Assembly: GCA_039545355.1 (NCBI GenBank)
Contig: BCJJ01000020.1
Span: forward strand, 186,001 to 250,000
DNA length: 64,000 bases
Direction: 5' to 3'
Source: Trichosporon coremiiforme
Taxonomy: Eukaryota > Basidiomycota > Tremellomycetes > Trichosporonales > Trichosporonaceae
Shown here: one piece after another, positions 44,401 through 56,566 of the stretch
How the letters are laid out: each line of letters starts with the position of its first letter
Numbering within the stretch: the first letter of the stretch is position 1
Translations under genes and position numbers: made by a program
The notes under the pieces: generated by a model
What the model saw: the letters and a program-made list of their open reading frames with translations, nothing else
Database searches by the model: none
What the model was told of the DNA's origin: nothing

Positions 44401-46988
44401 GGCATCAACGGTATTCTCGCCGACGAGATGGGTCTCGGAAAGACGATCCAGTCGATCTCGCTCCTGGCGTACCTCGCCGAGGTCCACAATCTCTGGGGTC
44501 CCTTCCTCGTCATCGCGCCTTCCTCGACACTGCACAACTGGCAGCAGGAGCTGACGCGCTTCGTCCCCCACCTCAAGGCGCTCCCGTACTGGGGTTCGCC
44601 CAAGGATCGTGAGACGCTGCGTCGTATCTGGAACCGCAAGAACCAGACCTTCACCGAGGACTCGCCGTTCCACATTCTCGTGACCAGCTATCAACTTGTG
44701 AGTTAACGATTAGGGTGAAGGAACTGACAAAATAGGCTGTTCAGGACGAAAAGTACTTCCAGATGATGCGCTGGCAGTACATGATTCTCGACGAGGCGCA
44801 GGCCATCAAGAGCTCTTCCTCGGCGCGTTGGAAGTCGCTGCTGTCTTTCAACTGCCGTAACCGTCTCCTCCTGACCGGTACCCCCATCCAGAACTCCATG
44901 CACGGTAAGCTCGACTGACCAGCCGTTTAGCTGACATCAGAACTGTGGGCTTTGCTCCACTTCATCATGCCTTCCTTGTTCGACTCGCACGAGGAATTCA
45001 GCGAGTGGTTCTCCAAGGACATCGAGAATGCCGGCAGCGGTAACGGCCAGCTCAAGCCCGAGCAGCTGAAGCGTCTGCACACGATCCTGAAGCCGTTCAT
45101 GCTCCGTCGTGTCAAGAAGCACGTCCAGAAGGAGCTTGGTGACAAGATCGAGATCGACGTCCTCGTCGACCTCAGCCAGCGCCAGCGCGACATCTACAAG
45201 CGTCTCCGATCACGCATCTCGATCGCCGACCTCATCAAGGCGGATACGAACGACTCGGCGGCGACGAAGAACCTGATGAACCTCGTCATGCAGTTCCGCA
45301 AGGTCTGCAACCACCCCGACTTGTTCGAGCGTGCCGACGTGCGGTCACCGTTCCTCTTCGGTTCGTTCAGCCAGAGCGGCAACCTCGCGCGTCAGGGCGA
45401 CAACTTGTACTGCCCCGACTCGGCCAAAAACGCGATCGAGGTGACAGTGCCCAGGATTCTCTGGGAGGAGGGTGGTGTTCTGAAGCGCCCGAGCGAGGAG
45501 AGCCTCGCTGGCTCAGACACCTACGTCATGAACAACCTCATGAACATCTGGAGCACCGAGTGGATCAACAGCTCCCTGAAGGAGAAGCAGTCGCAGTTTG
45601 CGTTCCTCAAGGTCATGGACCTTTCCCCCGGAGAAGCCAACCGTCGCGCCAAGTCGCACCCGCTCGTGCAGCTGCTCGACAAGTCGGAGAACAAGCGCGA
45701 CAACGCCATCAACGGATCATACAAGGCTGACCACGACTTTGCTGCTTCTTCGTCCAAGAAGTTCACACCGATCGAGCCTCGTGTGCCTAACGCTGCAACC
45801 GAGGGCACAGACCTTCCTCCTCTGCGCGACATCACCCGCCAGTTCTGGAACCAGTCTTACATGTCAAGGCGCTCCGCCCGCTTCGCGCAGGAGAGCGCAA
45901 TCGCGCCGCCGATCCGCCCGATCGCCTCCAGCCAATCGTACGTCAACACCCAGGACCGTCTTGCGAACGACCCTCTCGTCCGTTCGGCGCTGTACGGAAC
46001 CGCACCCAGCGAGCGCGACGACCCGGACGCAGCCAAGCAGCTCGTCCGCCTGGCGCCTGGCGTCTCGTCTACCGGTCTGCTTGAGACGTCCGCCGAGAAC
46101 CAGGTGCCGCGCTCCAGCATTGCGATCCCGCCGCCGCAGCGTCTCATCGTCGACTCGGCCAAGCTCGCGCGTCTCGACGACCTCCTCCGCGAGCTCAAGG
46201 CCGGTGGACACCGTGTGCTGCTGTACTTCCAGATGACCAAGATGATGGACCTCATCGAGGAGTACCTCATCTACAGGCAGTACAAGTACCTGCGCCTTGA
46301 CGGTTCGTCGGCGATCGGTGACCGTCGTGACATGGTCACGTCGTGGCAGACGAACCCGGACATCTTCGTGTTCTGCCTGAGTACGCGTGCCGGTGGTCTC
46401 GGTATCAACCTGACGGCTGCCGACACGGTCATCTTCTACGACCACGACTGGAACCCGTCGAACGACGCGCAGGCGATGGACCGTGCGCACCGTGTAGGCC
46501 AGACGAAGCAGGTGACGGTGTACCGCCTGATTGCGCGCGGCACGATCGAGGAGCGCATCGTCAAGCTCGCGCGTGCGAAGAAGGACGTGCAGGACATTGT
46601 CGTCGGAGCCAAGAGCGTCAACGATGTCGCCAAGCCGACCGAGATCGCGAGCCTGTTCATGGACGACGAGGACGTCGCCGAGTCGATGGCGAAGCGCAAG
46701 CAAGCCGAGGCGCACGGTTACGTCGCTCCCGCGTTCGGGCAGGCGAAGAAGTCTGCGTTCGGCGACGGGCTCGACATTGGCGACGACGAGGGCGATGATT
46801 TCTTCACGGCGGCCAACAAGAACCAGCAGCAGCAGGACGACGACGATGATGATCAGACGCCATCTGGGTCGGGCGCGCGGACGCCGCAGCCGAAGAAGGG
46901 CCGCGCAAAGAAGAGCGAGGGCGCAAAGCCAAAGGGGCGCAGCAAGAAGGTTAAGATTGCCCTCGGACCGGACGGGCTGCCCCTCTAA
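41495..46988 (+). CDS. INO80: INO80 chromatin-remodelling ATPase
   Basis: Four exons (41495-41641, 41860-44697, 44736-44904, 44941-46988) give 1733 residues. The first 600 residues are disordered (Ser/Arg/Tyr-rich, then acidic/basic blocks with polyproline). The DBINO/HSA region spans about 620-760 ([20 protein letters not shown] to [16 protein letters not shown]). The first RecA lobe starts near 875, with Walker A DEMGLGKT, the DEAQ box in [12 protein letters not shown] and [10 protein letters not shown]. The second lobe has [35 protein letters not shown] and [18 protein letters not shown] long insertion with [17 protein letters not shown] separates the lobes, as is usual in Ino80. The enzyme is the motor of the nuclear INO80 complex, which slides and spaces nucleosomes. 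A Lys-rich tail ends the protein. Frame is maintained across all splices. Confidence 0.97.
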
Positions 46989-49900
46989 TATCACAGCAAT
47001 AGATACCATTTTCATTCAGCCGATACGGCGATGTAGAGCATGCATGTGACAGTAGCGACGGACCCGAGCAGCGAGCGCGAGCTGTGATAGAGATTTACGA
47101 GCAGTGAGCAATGAGGGAGCCGAGGGTGAGCTGGGAGAGATATCGCGCACTGAGCGGTGAGTCTGATTTTGCAAGGTCAAGTCCATCGCAGCGAGACGAG
47201 TCTTCCATTTCGAGTCAGGCTGTCTGTGCTGCCCACGGTCAGTCATCAGTTAATCAAGCGCGGCGCGGCCCCGCACGAGCCCCCAATCGAGCCAGAGCAC
47301 ATGGAGCCTGATCGATCCTTGTGATCGCGCTTGGCCCGTGTTTGTCCAGAGCGTCTAACTAACGGGTGCCCATCAGTTGGAGACCTGGGGTATGCGTTAG
47401 CTATGGGCGACTACGCCCCACCCGTACTACCGCCCAAACAAGCATAGCCTGTGCTAACAGCTTGGCATGGCTTGTACAGAGAACACTCCAAAATCTGAGA
47501 GAAGCTGCACGAAGCTGAATGCTGTGCAAGCCGTGCAAGCCGTGGCTCAGTTTTCGCTCAGTGTGCGGCCGAGTAGGTGCAGACTAGCTCTGCAGTGGCT
47601 CCAAACGGTCGAAGCTACGCGCTACGGCGACATTGCGTGCGTAGTCTGCGCCAGTCTGCACTATTCTTTTCTTAGTGCAGGGGAGGAAAGTAGCGGTTTG
47701 ATCATCCATTCAGAGCCCCACTGCCCCACTGCCCCGCTGTCCCACGCACGCCATGCATACTTGCATATCTGCAGAGGGTAGAGATCCGGCTCTCCAAGAC
47801 GAAGGGGAGATCGCAGATCCGGCTACGCATGGCCACGAGTGTCGTCGGACCCGGCACAACCGGCACCGGCAACCGACAGGGACCCGGCAAAGGCATATGG
47901 GGTCGAGCGGGGTTGAGTGGGGTTGAGCGGGTAACGTGCCCGCCCTGTCTGCCTCCTTTCTGCGAACCTCCTGCCCTGTCTACGATTCGTTGAACAATGT
48001 GGTATCACAGAGGACGAGCATGTGCGATGGACAGGAATAGCAGACCTGCCAGGCCTGCCAGACGTTCCGAATGTCAAACCCACTGTAGCGGCGTGACGCC
48101 GAGCGCACGTCCCTTCGATCCCTTCCTCGGTCAGGTTGTCCTCAATTGAATCGCGCATGGACGCGCCCACCGGCCACCACCAACGATCTGATACATGATA
48201 CCTGATACCTGAGCCGATTGACGGACTGAGCACGAGCACACCCGAGCACCTGAGCGGGGAAGAGGACATCTGATACCTGAGGTGGGCTATCTGTTGCGCC
48301 AGAGCGCTCAGACGAGCAGCGCGATCAAAGGAGCACGCGATATGCTAGAGAGGAAGTCTCCCAGAACTCTGAATCGTGCAGATCGCGAAGACGCCTCCTC
48401 GGCCAGAGGCAGATACGGCTGTGATCCGCCACGGATAGTCAGGCTGAGGCACGCCATTGCCAGCTTAGCCAGCCGACCCAGCCTCAGACGGACCGAGCCT
48501 ACCGATCCTGCTTAACAGCGCTCTGAGACAGATTGGCGCGAGCGATCTCTCGAGGCTAGCCGGCCAGCAGGAGTGCGATCCGCGACTCACCCCCCGCCCG
48601 CTCGCCCGGCTCGCCAGCTCGCAGCATGCCTCTCTCAAACAAGCCCAGATCGCTTGGCTTCAGCCACGCTTCTTGTCTCTGATGCTCGTCTACAGCCGCT
48701 AGTCCCTTCAAGTGGCTAAGACAGATGTGAGGCATTTTGGCACCCAGCGAGGCATTTCTGCCACCTGGAGAGTGGTCTGGACACTGGTACTGCCGACGTT
48801 AGTGTTGCCCATGGCTATACTGGGTATCAGTGCAGACTGCGAGCTTGATGCCGGGGAGGACATGGAATGTTCTCGTTGCCAGTGGTTGAAACACGCCTCC
48901 CACATGCCACACGTTGAGCAGACGAAACCAGGCGGCAGGCAGGCAGAAGATGATGGCGGGCAGAGATGGACGCTTCCGCTTCTGGCTGCCCGCGACATGG
49001 CTTCCGCTTGGATACTGGAACCGTTTTTTCAGCTTCAAGCAGCTGAGATTACTGGAACAGGTAGCGGGAATGGCTTCTGGGGCCCTCTGCGGATCCTATA
49101 TCTCGGCATCTCTTCACTCACATTGAGATTTACAGGCGGACGTCGTTCGGCGGATGGACGCAACCCCGCCCGCCAACCTAGTTATCATCTCGTGTGCTGC
49201 ATCTCATCGTCGCAGTGAAGCTCGTCGTGAGAAAGCTCGCGGGCATCGAAACATCAAACCCGAAACTCTCTTGTTCACTGCTCGCAGTAGTCTCGTCGTT
49301 CCTGTAAGCTCAGTTCAGTTCCCATCAGATGAATTCAAAACAGAGCTGGCGAAGCTTGGGATCTGATTCAGCTCAAGCGAGAAGCGCGAGAAACATTGAT
49401 TGACTCTCCCCGTTGCAAGCAAGCGTTTGGCTCGAGTTCAAACGGCGGAGACTCAAAGCACGGTGACGACGACCATCGCCATCGAATCGCAACCGAAACG
49501 TACTGGCCAGTCAGAGAGCAGAAATTAAGGCAATGGACCGTTACGTCACCCCGCACCCAGTTCACCCTCATTTCAGCCGGACCATTCGCCCTCTGCCCTG
49601 GAGGAGTGCTGCGGTTCCGCCGTTTTCACCTGGCCGCAGACAGGCGGGCGACTGGCGACTGCGGCTCGTTCACTTCGCAGTTTAGGATCCGAAACTTACG
49701 TACTTACGTAGGCTTCGAGTTGTTTCCATTCTGAACAGGGTTTCGGCTGTTGAGGACCTGGGCCGTGCCTGCGCGGGCACTACAGACTCTGCGCTGCACG
49801 CCGGTGCAACCAAGAATATCCACAAGCAAGCATAGAAAACTGCGGTGCATTCTTTTTCTGGCTGAGCGAGCATGCGTCCACCTGACTGGAAGACTGCACA

Positions 49901-51030
49901 GCCTTCTGCCTATCAGCAGTCGAAAGGGGGATGCTGAAACGGCTCTGCAATTGGGACTGCGTCCCCTCGTTCACATGCAGCGGACCACACCGCTCTCTGT
50001 AGTTCGCATCGCTCTTCGCGCTTCGCATCTCGCTCGCAGCACCCAGGGAGAAGACTGAATACGTCACGGCGCGGTCGCCGATGCATTACAGGTTGTCCAG
50101 GCTCGGGACAAGTGGACGGGATGGGAAGGTCGAGCCTGAACGCAGGGGACAGGGTCGAGATGCGACGATCATTCACGAGCAGACCCTCGAGCATGGGCGA
50201 GAAAACAGTGGGCCAAGCAGCGCAAGCCGCGCTTGGCACAACGGCGCGGAGTGTGGGATTTTGATTCCAGCCAGTCACATTGCAGTGTGCTCGTCGCGAT
50301 CGCGATCGCACGCGTGCATCCAGACCAACCAGGGCGTGTTCTTCTAGATTGTTCCCGCGTGCTCTTGCCGCACCTGTTGCAACTTCTGCCAAGGTCCGAG
50401 CTGCCCGGCGTCCTGCCCTACGCCCTGGCATGCCTGGCACAGTCGCGGTCGCAATAAGGTTGCGTGGGACAATGGGCCCCTGACGCCCGTCAGGCCCGTC
50501 AGGTCAGGTTAATCAGGTTGCTGCGCCCTCCGCGCCTTGTGCGCCGCACCCCGCGACTGCGCGACGACTCGCGACATCGCGCGCATTGCGAAACATGGAA
50601 CAGACCGGGGGCACCGGGGAAAAGGAGACAAGGGTGGCCCCCCGTACCGACGTACCGACCACACCGGCGGGAATGCATCGCCCGATGTGGCCTCCTATGA
50701 AGACTTGAGACGTAGACCGAATCCAGATGCAGCGCATGCAGCAGCGGAGGAAGAGGGGGGGCGCAGCAAGCTCGTGCGAATGCGAATGCGAATTGCAGAG
50801 CGCTGAATGCTCGCACGCAAGCGCAACCTCGCGAAGTAGCTTGTCTCCAATTCAAGAAGGAGAAAAGGAACGCTTGGGCATACCCCGCAATCGTGCCCGC
50901 CGGATGCGCCGTAGTAGCGCGTGTAGTGGGCGCGGGGTGCGGCTTATCGCGCAGTCTCTCGTCGAAAGGCGTCGTGAGGCGTGCATACGCGCGGACTGTG
51001 CGCTCGTTCCGTCGCATGCCGCTGCGCCCT

Positions 51031-51054
51031 CCGCCCCTCCGCCCCTCCGCCCCT
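51031..51054. repeat. (CCGCCCCT) tandem repeat, three units
   Basis: Three perfect 8-bp units in the gene-poor region. Confidence 0.8.
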
Positions 51055-51208
51055 GCGTGCCCTCCGGTGGTTGTTCCGGTGGTTGTCTGATTGTCTGCTC
51101 CTTTTCCTGCCAGCCAATGTGGCGCGCACCGTCCTTTCGCCTTTAGGAGGATAGATGACACTAAAAGATTAGCGCATGGGCAGCCAGGCGGTGGATCAGT
51201 TAGCGCGT

Positions 51209-51279
51209 CGCATCTGGCGCAAACGAGCGCAAATCAGGTGCAAATCAGGCGCATCAGGCGCATCTGGCGCATCAGGCGG
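51209..51279. repeat. GCGCATCAGG/GCGCAAATCAGG short tandem repeat
   Basis: Variants CGCATCTGG, GCGCAAATCAGG, TGCAAATCAGG, CGCATCAGG, CGCATCTGG and CGCATCAGG run nearly head to tail with 9-12 bp units. Confidence 0.75.
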
Positions 51280-51839
51280 AATGGCGGTAATCGCACAGAA
51301 GTGCCTAGAGCCGAGTGGGGGACCCGGCGAACGTGCATTCATGTGCCGTGTGCCGAGTGCCAGAGGAGATGCGTCTCAGACATGAATCAGCCCATGATAC
51401 GCGCCGACGCCCACGCCCACGCCCGCGCACAATGAGCAATGAGCGAGCAATGAGCCGGCTGCGCCCCTACACCCTAATCGCACGTTGTAATCGGACGGTG
51501 CCATGGTACAATGGTACCACTGAATGCAATCGCTGGCTGCGATCCAATCGCATGGCAGCATGGCATGCACGGATAGGAAGAGTACCCCTTCCCTGCAGAT
51601 TGTTACCTCAAGATTTCGATGCGGTTCCGTCCTGCGCCCGTCGCTCCATCGTCGCACCGTCGCGTCATAGCCCGTGTAGTTGTCGTCAGTCCCGTCAGTC
51701 ACCACCGCAGGGCAGACACTATCCCTATGCATACAGTCTAACATCCTACCACGTCGAATGCACATCAACGTCTCTATCAACTTAGTCCACTCCAGGCTCC
51801 ACGTCATGCTCAGTGTGATCCGTTTGCTGCGCTCGCAGC

Positions 51840-53519
51840 TCAAGCCTCGACGAAAGCGCGGAAGATCTCCACATCCTGCAGTGCCTGGATCTTGACCTCC
51901 TGTCCAGCCCCAAGGAAGAGGACATCACCCTTGGTGGCCTGAACGTCTCCATCGACTTCCCCGGGTGTCCAGGAGAGCTGTGCACCACCATTCGTGACAA
52001 CTGCGATACTTGGCCCGGCAACAGCAGAGTGCGTCGTGACTTCGTCCTTGGCGAGATGCGTGCGCAGGACGGAGAACTCAGCAATCGGTGGGTCGTACAG
52101 CAGCGTGCTGGGGTCGTGGTGCCACTCTTCCGGCTTCAGGAGCTGGGCCGTAGAGGGACCAGCCGCATATGTCAGCATCGAGATCAGAGTGTCGACATCG
52201 CGAAGCTTCGGCGTCAGACCGGCGCGCACGACATTGTCACTCGTAGCCATGCACTCAATGATGTCTGGGGTCAGCTCGGAGATTGGCCCATTGCAGAGCT
52301 CGACTCACTTCCGCTGATGTACGCGTGGGGCATGTTCGCGCCAAGGAAAGCTGCCTCTCCAGGCTTCAGGTCGACGACGTTGAGGATGAAGACACAGAAC
52401 ACGCCAATGTCACCCGGGTATTGTCCCTCAAGCTCGATGACGAGATCCGCGATCTCCTTGCTCTCTCCGTCTTTCAGGTCGCCTGCCTTGTATCGCTTGA
52501 CAAGCTTCTCGAGCTGGGGCTTGAAAACGTCCTCCTTCGCGCTCATCAGGGCACTGAACACCTCCTTCAGCGCCTTCTTTTCGTCCTCACCCGCCGTCTT
52601 CTCCTCCAGCTTCTCCGCGTCAGAGAGCGATAGTGAATCAGAGAGGCCGGCGGCCTTGGCGAGAGAGGAGACAGCGGAGGAGGGAACGATGGCGGCAAGT
52701 TCTGGAACGACGAGCAGGTTGCGCACGAGCACAGCCGGGGGAACAAAGTTGAGGAAGGCGCGGAACGGCGTAAGGGCAATCGCCATCTCGGGCTTGTGGT
52801 TGCTGTCTGGATGTCAGTTACAGTGTCCCCAAATACAGCTGTCCTACTCGCTATGAGACCAGCAAGACGAAACATACCCTTGTAAATGTCGCTCTTCGAC
52901 TTGTGCAGCTGCTCGGCGAGCTTCTTATCCGGGTGGGCCTGGATCGAGAGCGCAGTTGCGATGGAAAGCACCTTGAACAGAAAGGGGAGGTTGCCATTGC
53001 GCGCGTCCGGGAAGCGCTTAAGCACGGCGTCGCCGATGAGCTGCGGGTGTGCAGCGAGGTACTCGCTCAGCAGACCCGAGCCAGTGCGCGACGGGCAGTT
53101 CGGGTGCGTCCCCATCCAGAGCTGATGTCAGCTACATCCTCTGTTCGAAGCTGGGTGACAGGCCATGATGGTGCCTCATACCTCATCCCCTTAGGGTGAG
53201 CGGAGGAAGCGGGCCGTAGCAGCGCCTGGCGTGCTGCAGGGGTTACACAGAGACACATGACACAAGTTGCTGGACGCAACGTGGAAAGCAGCACGTCCTC
53301 TCATTAAGGAGCCGTACGGAGGGCACAGCACAGAGCTGTCACCGAAGGGAGAGTAAGCGGACGACGTACCTCAGCGTAGGGCTTGTTCTCGTCGACCTGG
53401 AAGTCGGGGACGCTCTCCTCAGCAAGCTGGGCGGCGAGGGAGGAGCTGCCCTTCTTGCCCCAGTCATAAGACTGGATGCCAGGAGCGATCTTGAACACGG
53501 GGGACACGGGGGCACTCAT
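51840..53519 (-). CDS. mannose-6-phosphate isomerase (type I)
   Basis: Four exons (53519-53370, 53121-52878, 52806-52309, 52264-51840) give 438 residues, close to the usual eukaryotic length. The N-terminus has [13 protein letters not shown], then [11 protein letters not shown]. The zinc-site motifs [14 protein letters not shown] (about 105-118) and [11 protein letters not shown] (about 133-143) are intact. So are [13 protein letters not shown] and the [15 protein letters not shown] stretch with the catalytic Arg region. The enzyme interconverts fructose-6-phosphate and mannose-6-phosphate in the cytosol, supplying GDP-mannose for glycosylation and the cell wall. Introns carry CTGAC boxes. 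The gene is divergent from the bZIP gene with 1.6 kb between the starts. Confidence 0.95.
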
Positions 53520-55143
53520 GGTGGGTGGTGTTGTGGGTGTGGACGTCGGGGGTATGAGATGTGGACGCGATGAGGAGAAGTGGGGACGCAGAGGGTACCA
53601 GTCGGCCTCGAGAAGCGAGATTCGGCGTCGAGGTGTGTGTAAAGAGGGTCGATGAGAGAGGGCCAGATGTCAAAAGAAGTCGAGCTGGATGGGAAAGCGG
53701 ATGGATGTCGTGCCAGACCACTCTGACAGAAAGAAGCGACAACATGTCATGCGGTTGTGTCCCTGAGGGTCTTGTACTCCCGGCGGCAACGGGGAGGTGC
53801 ATTCCTTGCCTCAGACCCTGGCTGTAAATGACCACTCTACACTCTTGTCGTCCTTGTGATGCATGCATGTCCAGTCTCCCGGCGAGTTTCACGTCTGGAC
53901 TTTTGACAGGTGCAAGCACCCCAAAGCATGAAGTCTGACGCTGAACTTACGACCGCCGAAGCTTCCATTGATACGGGACGCGCCATGAATCATCTCAGTC
54001 AGCCCAGAACAGCAAGCAGGTAGTTGACACCAATTGCCCGATCTCTTAGTCTCCCGATTCCCGCGACTCCTCCCTGCAGACCGGCCGCTGCAGGTGCCGA
54101 ACACGTTCGTGCCAAACTGTTCTCACTATTGCATGCATATTCCCCGCCGTCGTCGCCGCTGACCCAAAACAAGTTCGGTCCGCCCAAAAAAAGTTCGGCC
54201 CGCGAAAAGGTCGAGGTGGGCTCGGTGTCGATCACCGGCACCGGCGTCGCGCGTCCACCCAGCAGCCTGGCGAGCCCGATGGCCTGCGGATGAGCATTCC
54301 CTTCATTTTCGCTCGCATTGCGATTCAGCGCCCACTTTGCAACTCGCCGGTCTGGCCGGCCAGTCAGGCGACCGTCAGCTCGGGCTGCTCAGGCTGCTCA
54401 GGCTGCTCAGGCTCCCCATATCCCATGGCACGGCATACAACTGGCCTACGGGCAGTCGCGGGCGGGGCGTATCGCCCATTCACATGACCATTGACTGGCA
54501 CACCTTGCTTGGACCGTTCACGAGCCGCACCGTGCCCATGCATGCCGATGAAAGGACCTTTTTTCGCGCGTGCCGTGCCCAGTCGTCGCCCAGTCTCTAG
54601 GCAGCCCAGCTCCGAGCAGCGAGCAGCCCCACCCCTGAAACCCCCTGCCTCTGGGCTTTTTCGCTCTGGCCCAGCTGTGACACTGCCCCCCTCCTACTCA
54701 GGGTCCGCGCCCTGGCTCCGCGCTCAGACGCTCCCCGATCTCTCCCACAGCCCGCACGTCGCATCCCCTTGGAATCCTTGGCCCTCGTGCCCGTCGCATC
54801 CACTGCTGTGCACTGCGACCGCATCCATCCTCCTCGCCACGTCAACGCCTTATAAGCACACCCATAAGCGTCTCCCCCGACTTTCCCACCACCACCAAAC
54901 ACTGCATACGACCACTCTCAAAGACACTTGACTCACTCGACTTGATACCTGACACGACCTCATACCCCCATTTTCTTTTCCTTCTTCTCTCTTCTTCTAT
55001 AGCATACAACCAAACCCCGGCCAATCAACTCGCCGGCTCACCTCCATCAAAGACACCGGCCCAGTAACGACATCGCCCCTCCACTACACAACACCAAACG
55101 CTACCCGACCTTAGCCCTCCCCTAATCACCGTTGACGACCACC
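53520..55143. other. 1.6-kb divergent promoter region
   Basis: Separates the mannose-6-phosphate isomerase and bZIP start codons. It contains a 9-bp tandem repeat GGCTGCTCA (three units, about 54383-54410), a TTATAAG near 54850 and, from about 54880, a T/C- then C/A-rich leader-like stretch before the bZIP start. Hac1-type mRNAs often have long leaders, which fits. No other gene. Confidence 0.5.
54383..54410. repeat. (GGCTGCTCA) tandem repeat, three units
   Basis: Three perfect 9-bp units in the region between the isomerase and bZIP genes. Confidence 0.8.
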
Positions 55144-56566
55144 ATGACCAACGCCGTCGCCTCCTCTTCCTCCACCTCGAAACGCCCGGCAGGCGCCTCC
55201 CCCGCTGGCACCCCAGCTGCTAAGCGGGCAAACACCGCCAAGAAGCCAGAGACGGACGAGGCCTCGACCCCCGCCCCCGAGGGAGAGCACGACGACAACG
55301 ACGGAGAGGCTAAGCAGCCGGAGGAGGAGATGGACGAGGAGGCCCGAGCAAAGGCGGCCCGTCGCGAGGCTAGGGTGAGTCGCCGCTGCACCGTTTAAAG
55401 ACTACTCTTACTGACCGACACCAGACGATCCGGAATCGCGAGTCCGCCCAGCGTTCCCGAAACCAGCGCAAGGCTCACCTCGCCTGGCTCGAAGCCCGTG
55501 TCGTCGAGCTCGAGGCTGAGAACCGCGCCCTGCGCTCCGGATCCGCGCCCTCGTCACCGGCAAAGACGCGCGAGTCCAGCCCCGCCAACAGCGTCCTTTC
55601 GCTGGCGTCTGACTTGGGCATCCCGCCCGAGATCGTCACCGCTGGCGGTGGCGTGAACCTCGCCACCGTTGCACCGCCCCCGGCCCATGTCCTCGAGGAC
55701 ATCCAGTCTTCCATCGACCCCACCGCCCCTCCCGCCATGCCCGAGTTCCCGACGCCCGACCTCGCTGCTCAGTCCACCCCTATCCCCGGCCACGAGCAGG
55801 ACGTTCGCGCCGAGAACGCTCACCTCCGCTGGCGCGTGGGCATGCTTGAGAACATTGTCAAGCAGGCCGCCACCTTCTTCTCGTCGTACAACCAGCTGGC
55901 TGGCCAGTCTGCCCCCGTCGCGCCCAACGGCATGGTCGGCACTCCCATCTCGTCGCCTGCCCCGGGCATGGACGCCACCCTCTCGCCTCCTCTCTTCCCC
56001 GCGCACCCCCGCGAGGCCGTCAAGTCGCCCCTTCGTCTCCAGACTCAGCTCGTGAACGCGGCCAACCACAATGTCCTTCCTAACCCTACTTCGTCTGACC
56101 CGTCCTTCATTGACCTTTCAAACCCTGTCGCTCGCCATCCAGCAGTGATGGCGACCTTGCCGGCAGTCTCTTCCAAGAGGCGCGGCCAGGCCCTGCAGCG
56201 GGCGACGGGCTCTTTGACCGGAATCAACTGGGACTTGCCAGCGAACAGGCAGCGGCTGGACGTGGTAGCCAAGGTGATCGTGCAACTGGCTCGACTTCGG
56301 GGATGGGCCTCGGCATCTCCGCGCCCGTCTCGAACCAGGGCGCCTCAGGCCAGGTTCAGAATGGCGCTCAACAGGCGCAGGACCGCTGGTTCCCTGAGGG
56401 CACTCAGGCGACTCAATGGGACGAGGAAATGAACGACCTCCTGGAGACGCTCGAGAGCTCTAGGCCCGAGGGCGTCGCCCCTGTCGTTCCCGGTGGTGGT
56501 GCTGTCGGTGTTGCGCCTGTGACTGGCGAGGAGTGGGCCTGGGAGGCGACGATGGTCGAGCTTTAG
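55144..56566 (+). CDS. HAC1/HXL1-type bZIP transcription factor of the unfolded protein response
   Basis: A normal intron joins 55144-55374 to an exon starting at 55425. A bZIP follows directly: basic region NRESAQRSRNQRK, then LAWLEARVVELEAENRAL. Without further splicing the frame ends at 56432 in an Arg-rich tail. A second open frame reaches 56566 with an acidic end (WDEEMNDLLETLES, ending EATMVEL). No spliceosomal sites join the two frames. An Ire1-type hairpin at 56132-56154 with loop CAGCAGT provides a cut after 56142. Joining to 56199 (56-nt intron) or 56196 (53 nt) restores frame and gives about 438 residues. In Hac1/Xbp1/Cryptococcus Hxl1, Ire1 cuts such introns in the cytoplasm under ER stress, replacing the C-terminus with an active one. 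The role is inferred from this architecture; basic-region details alone would not decide the family. Confidence 0.85.
56132..56198 (+). promoter_or_regulatory. candidate Ire1 hairpin and unconventional intron of the bZIP mRNA
   Basis: The 5' hairpin has an 8-bp perfect stem, TCGCCATC / GATGGCGA, around the 7-nt loop CAGCAGT, which fits the Ire1 consensus CNG^CNGN. Cleavage falls after 56142. A second pair of consensus matches, CTG^CAGC at 56193-56199 and CAG^CGGG at 56196-56202, lies 53 and 56 nt further and is flanked by GCCC/GGGC pairing. Both lengths are 2 modulo 3, as required. The Cryptococcus HXL1 intron is reported as 56 nt, so that choice is preferred. Confidence 0.8.

Larger units (their letters stand above)
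46989..51839. other. 4.9-kb gene-poor region
   Basis: No exon chain or RNA gene supported. It has scattered short direct repeats (GTGCAAGCC twice near 47520; TGATACCTGA near 48200; CCGTCAGG words near 50490; simple repeats at 51031 and 51209). Frames up to 220 codons occur on both strands but have Arg/Ser/Pro-dominated shadow-like composition. Confidence 0.5.

Noticed and set aside
42559..44694. 711-codon minus-strand frame opposite INO80
   Set aside because: It is antisense to well-supported INO80 exons, with Leu/Val/Arg-dominated composition expected from the complement of GC-rich codons.
56261..56340. Ordinary spliceosomal intron (GTAGCC or GTGATC donor) to explain the bZIP frame change
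   Set aside because: No CTGAC/CTAAC box with a nearby AG that restores frame; the Ire1-type hairpin explains the change better.
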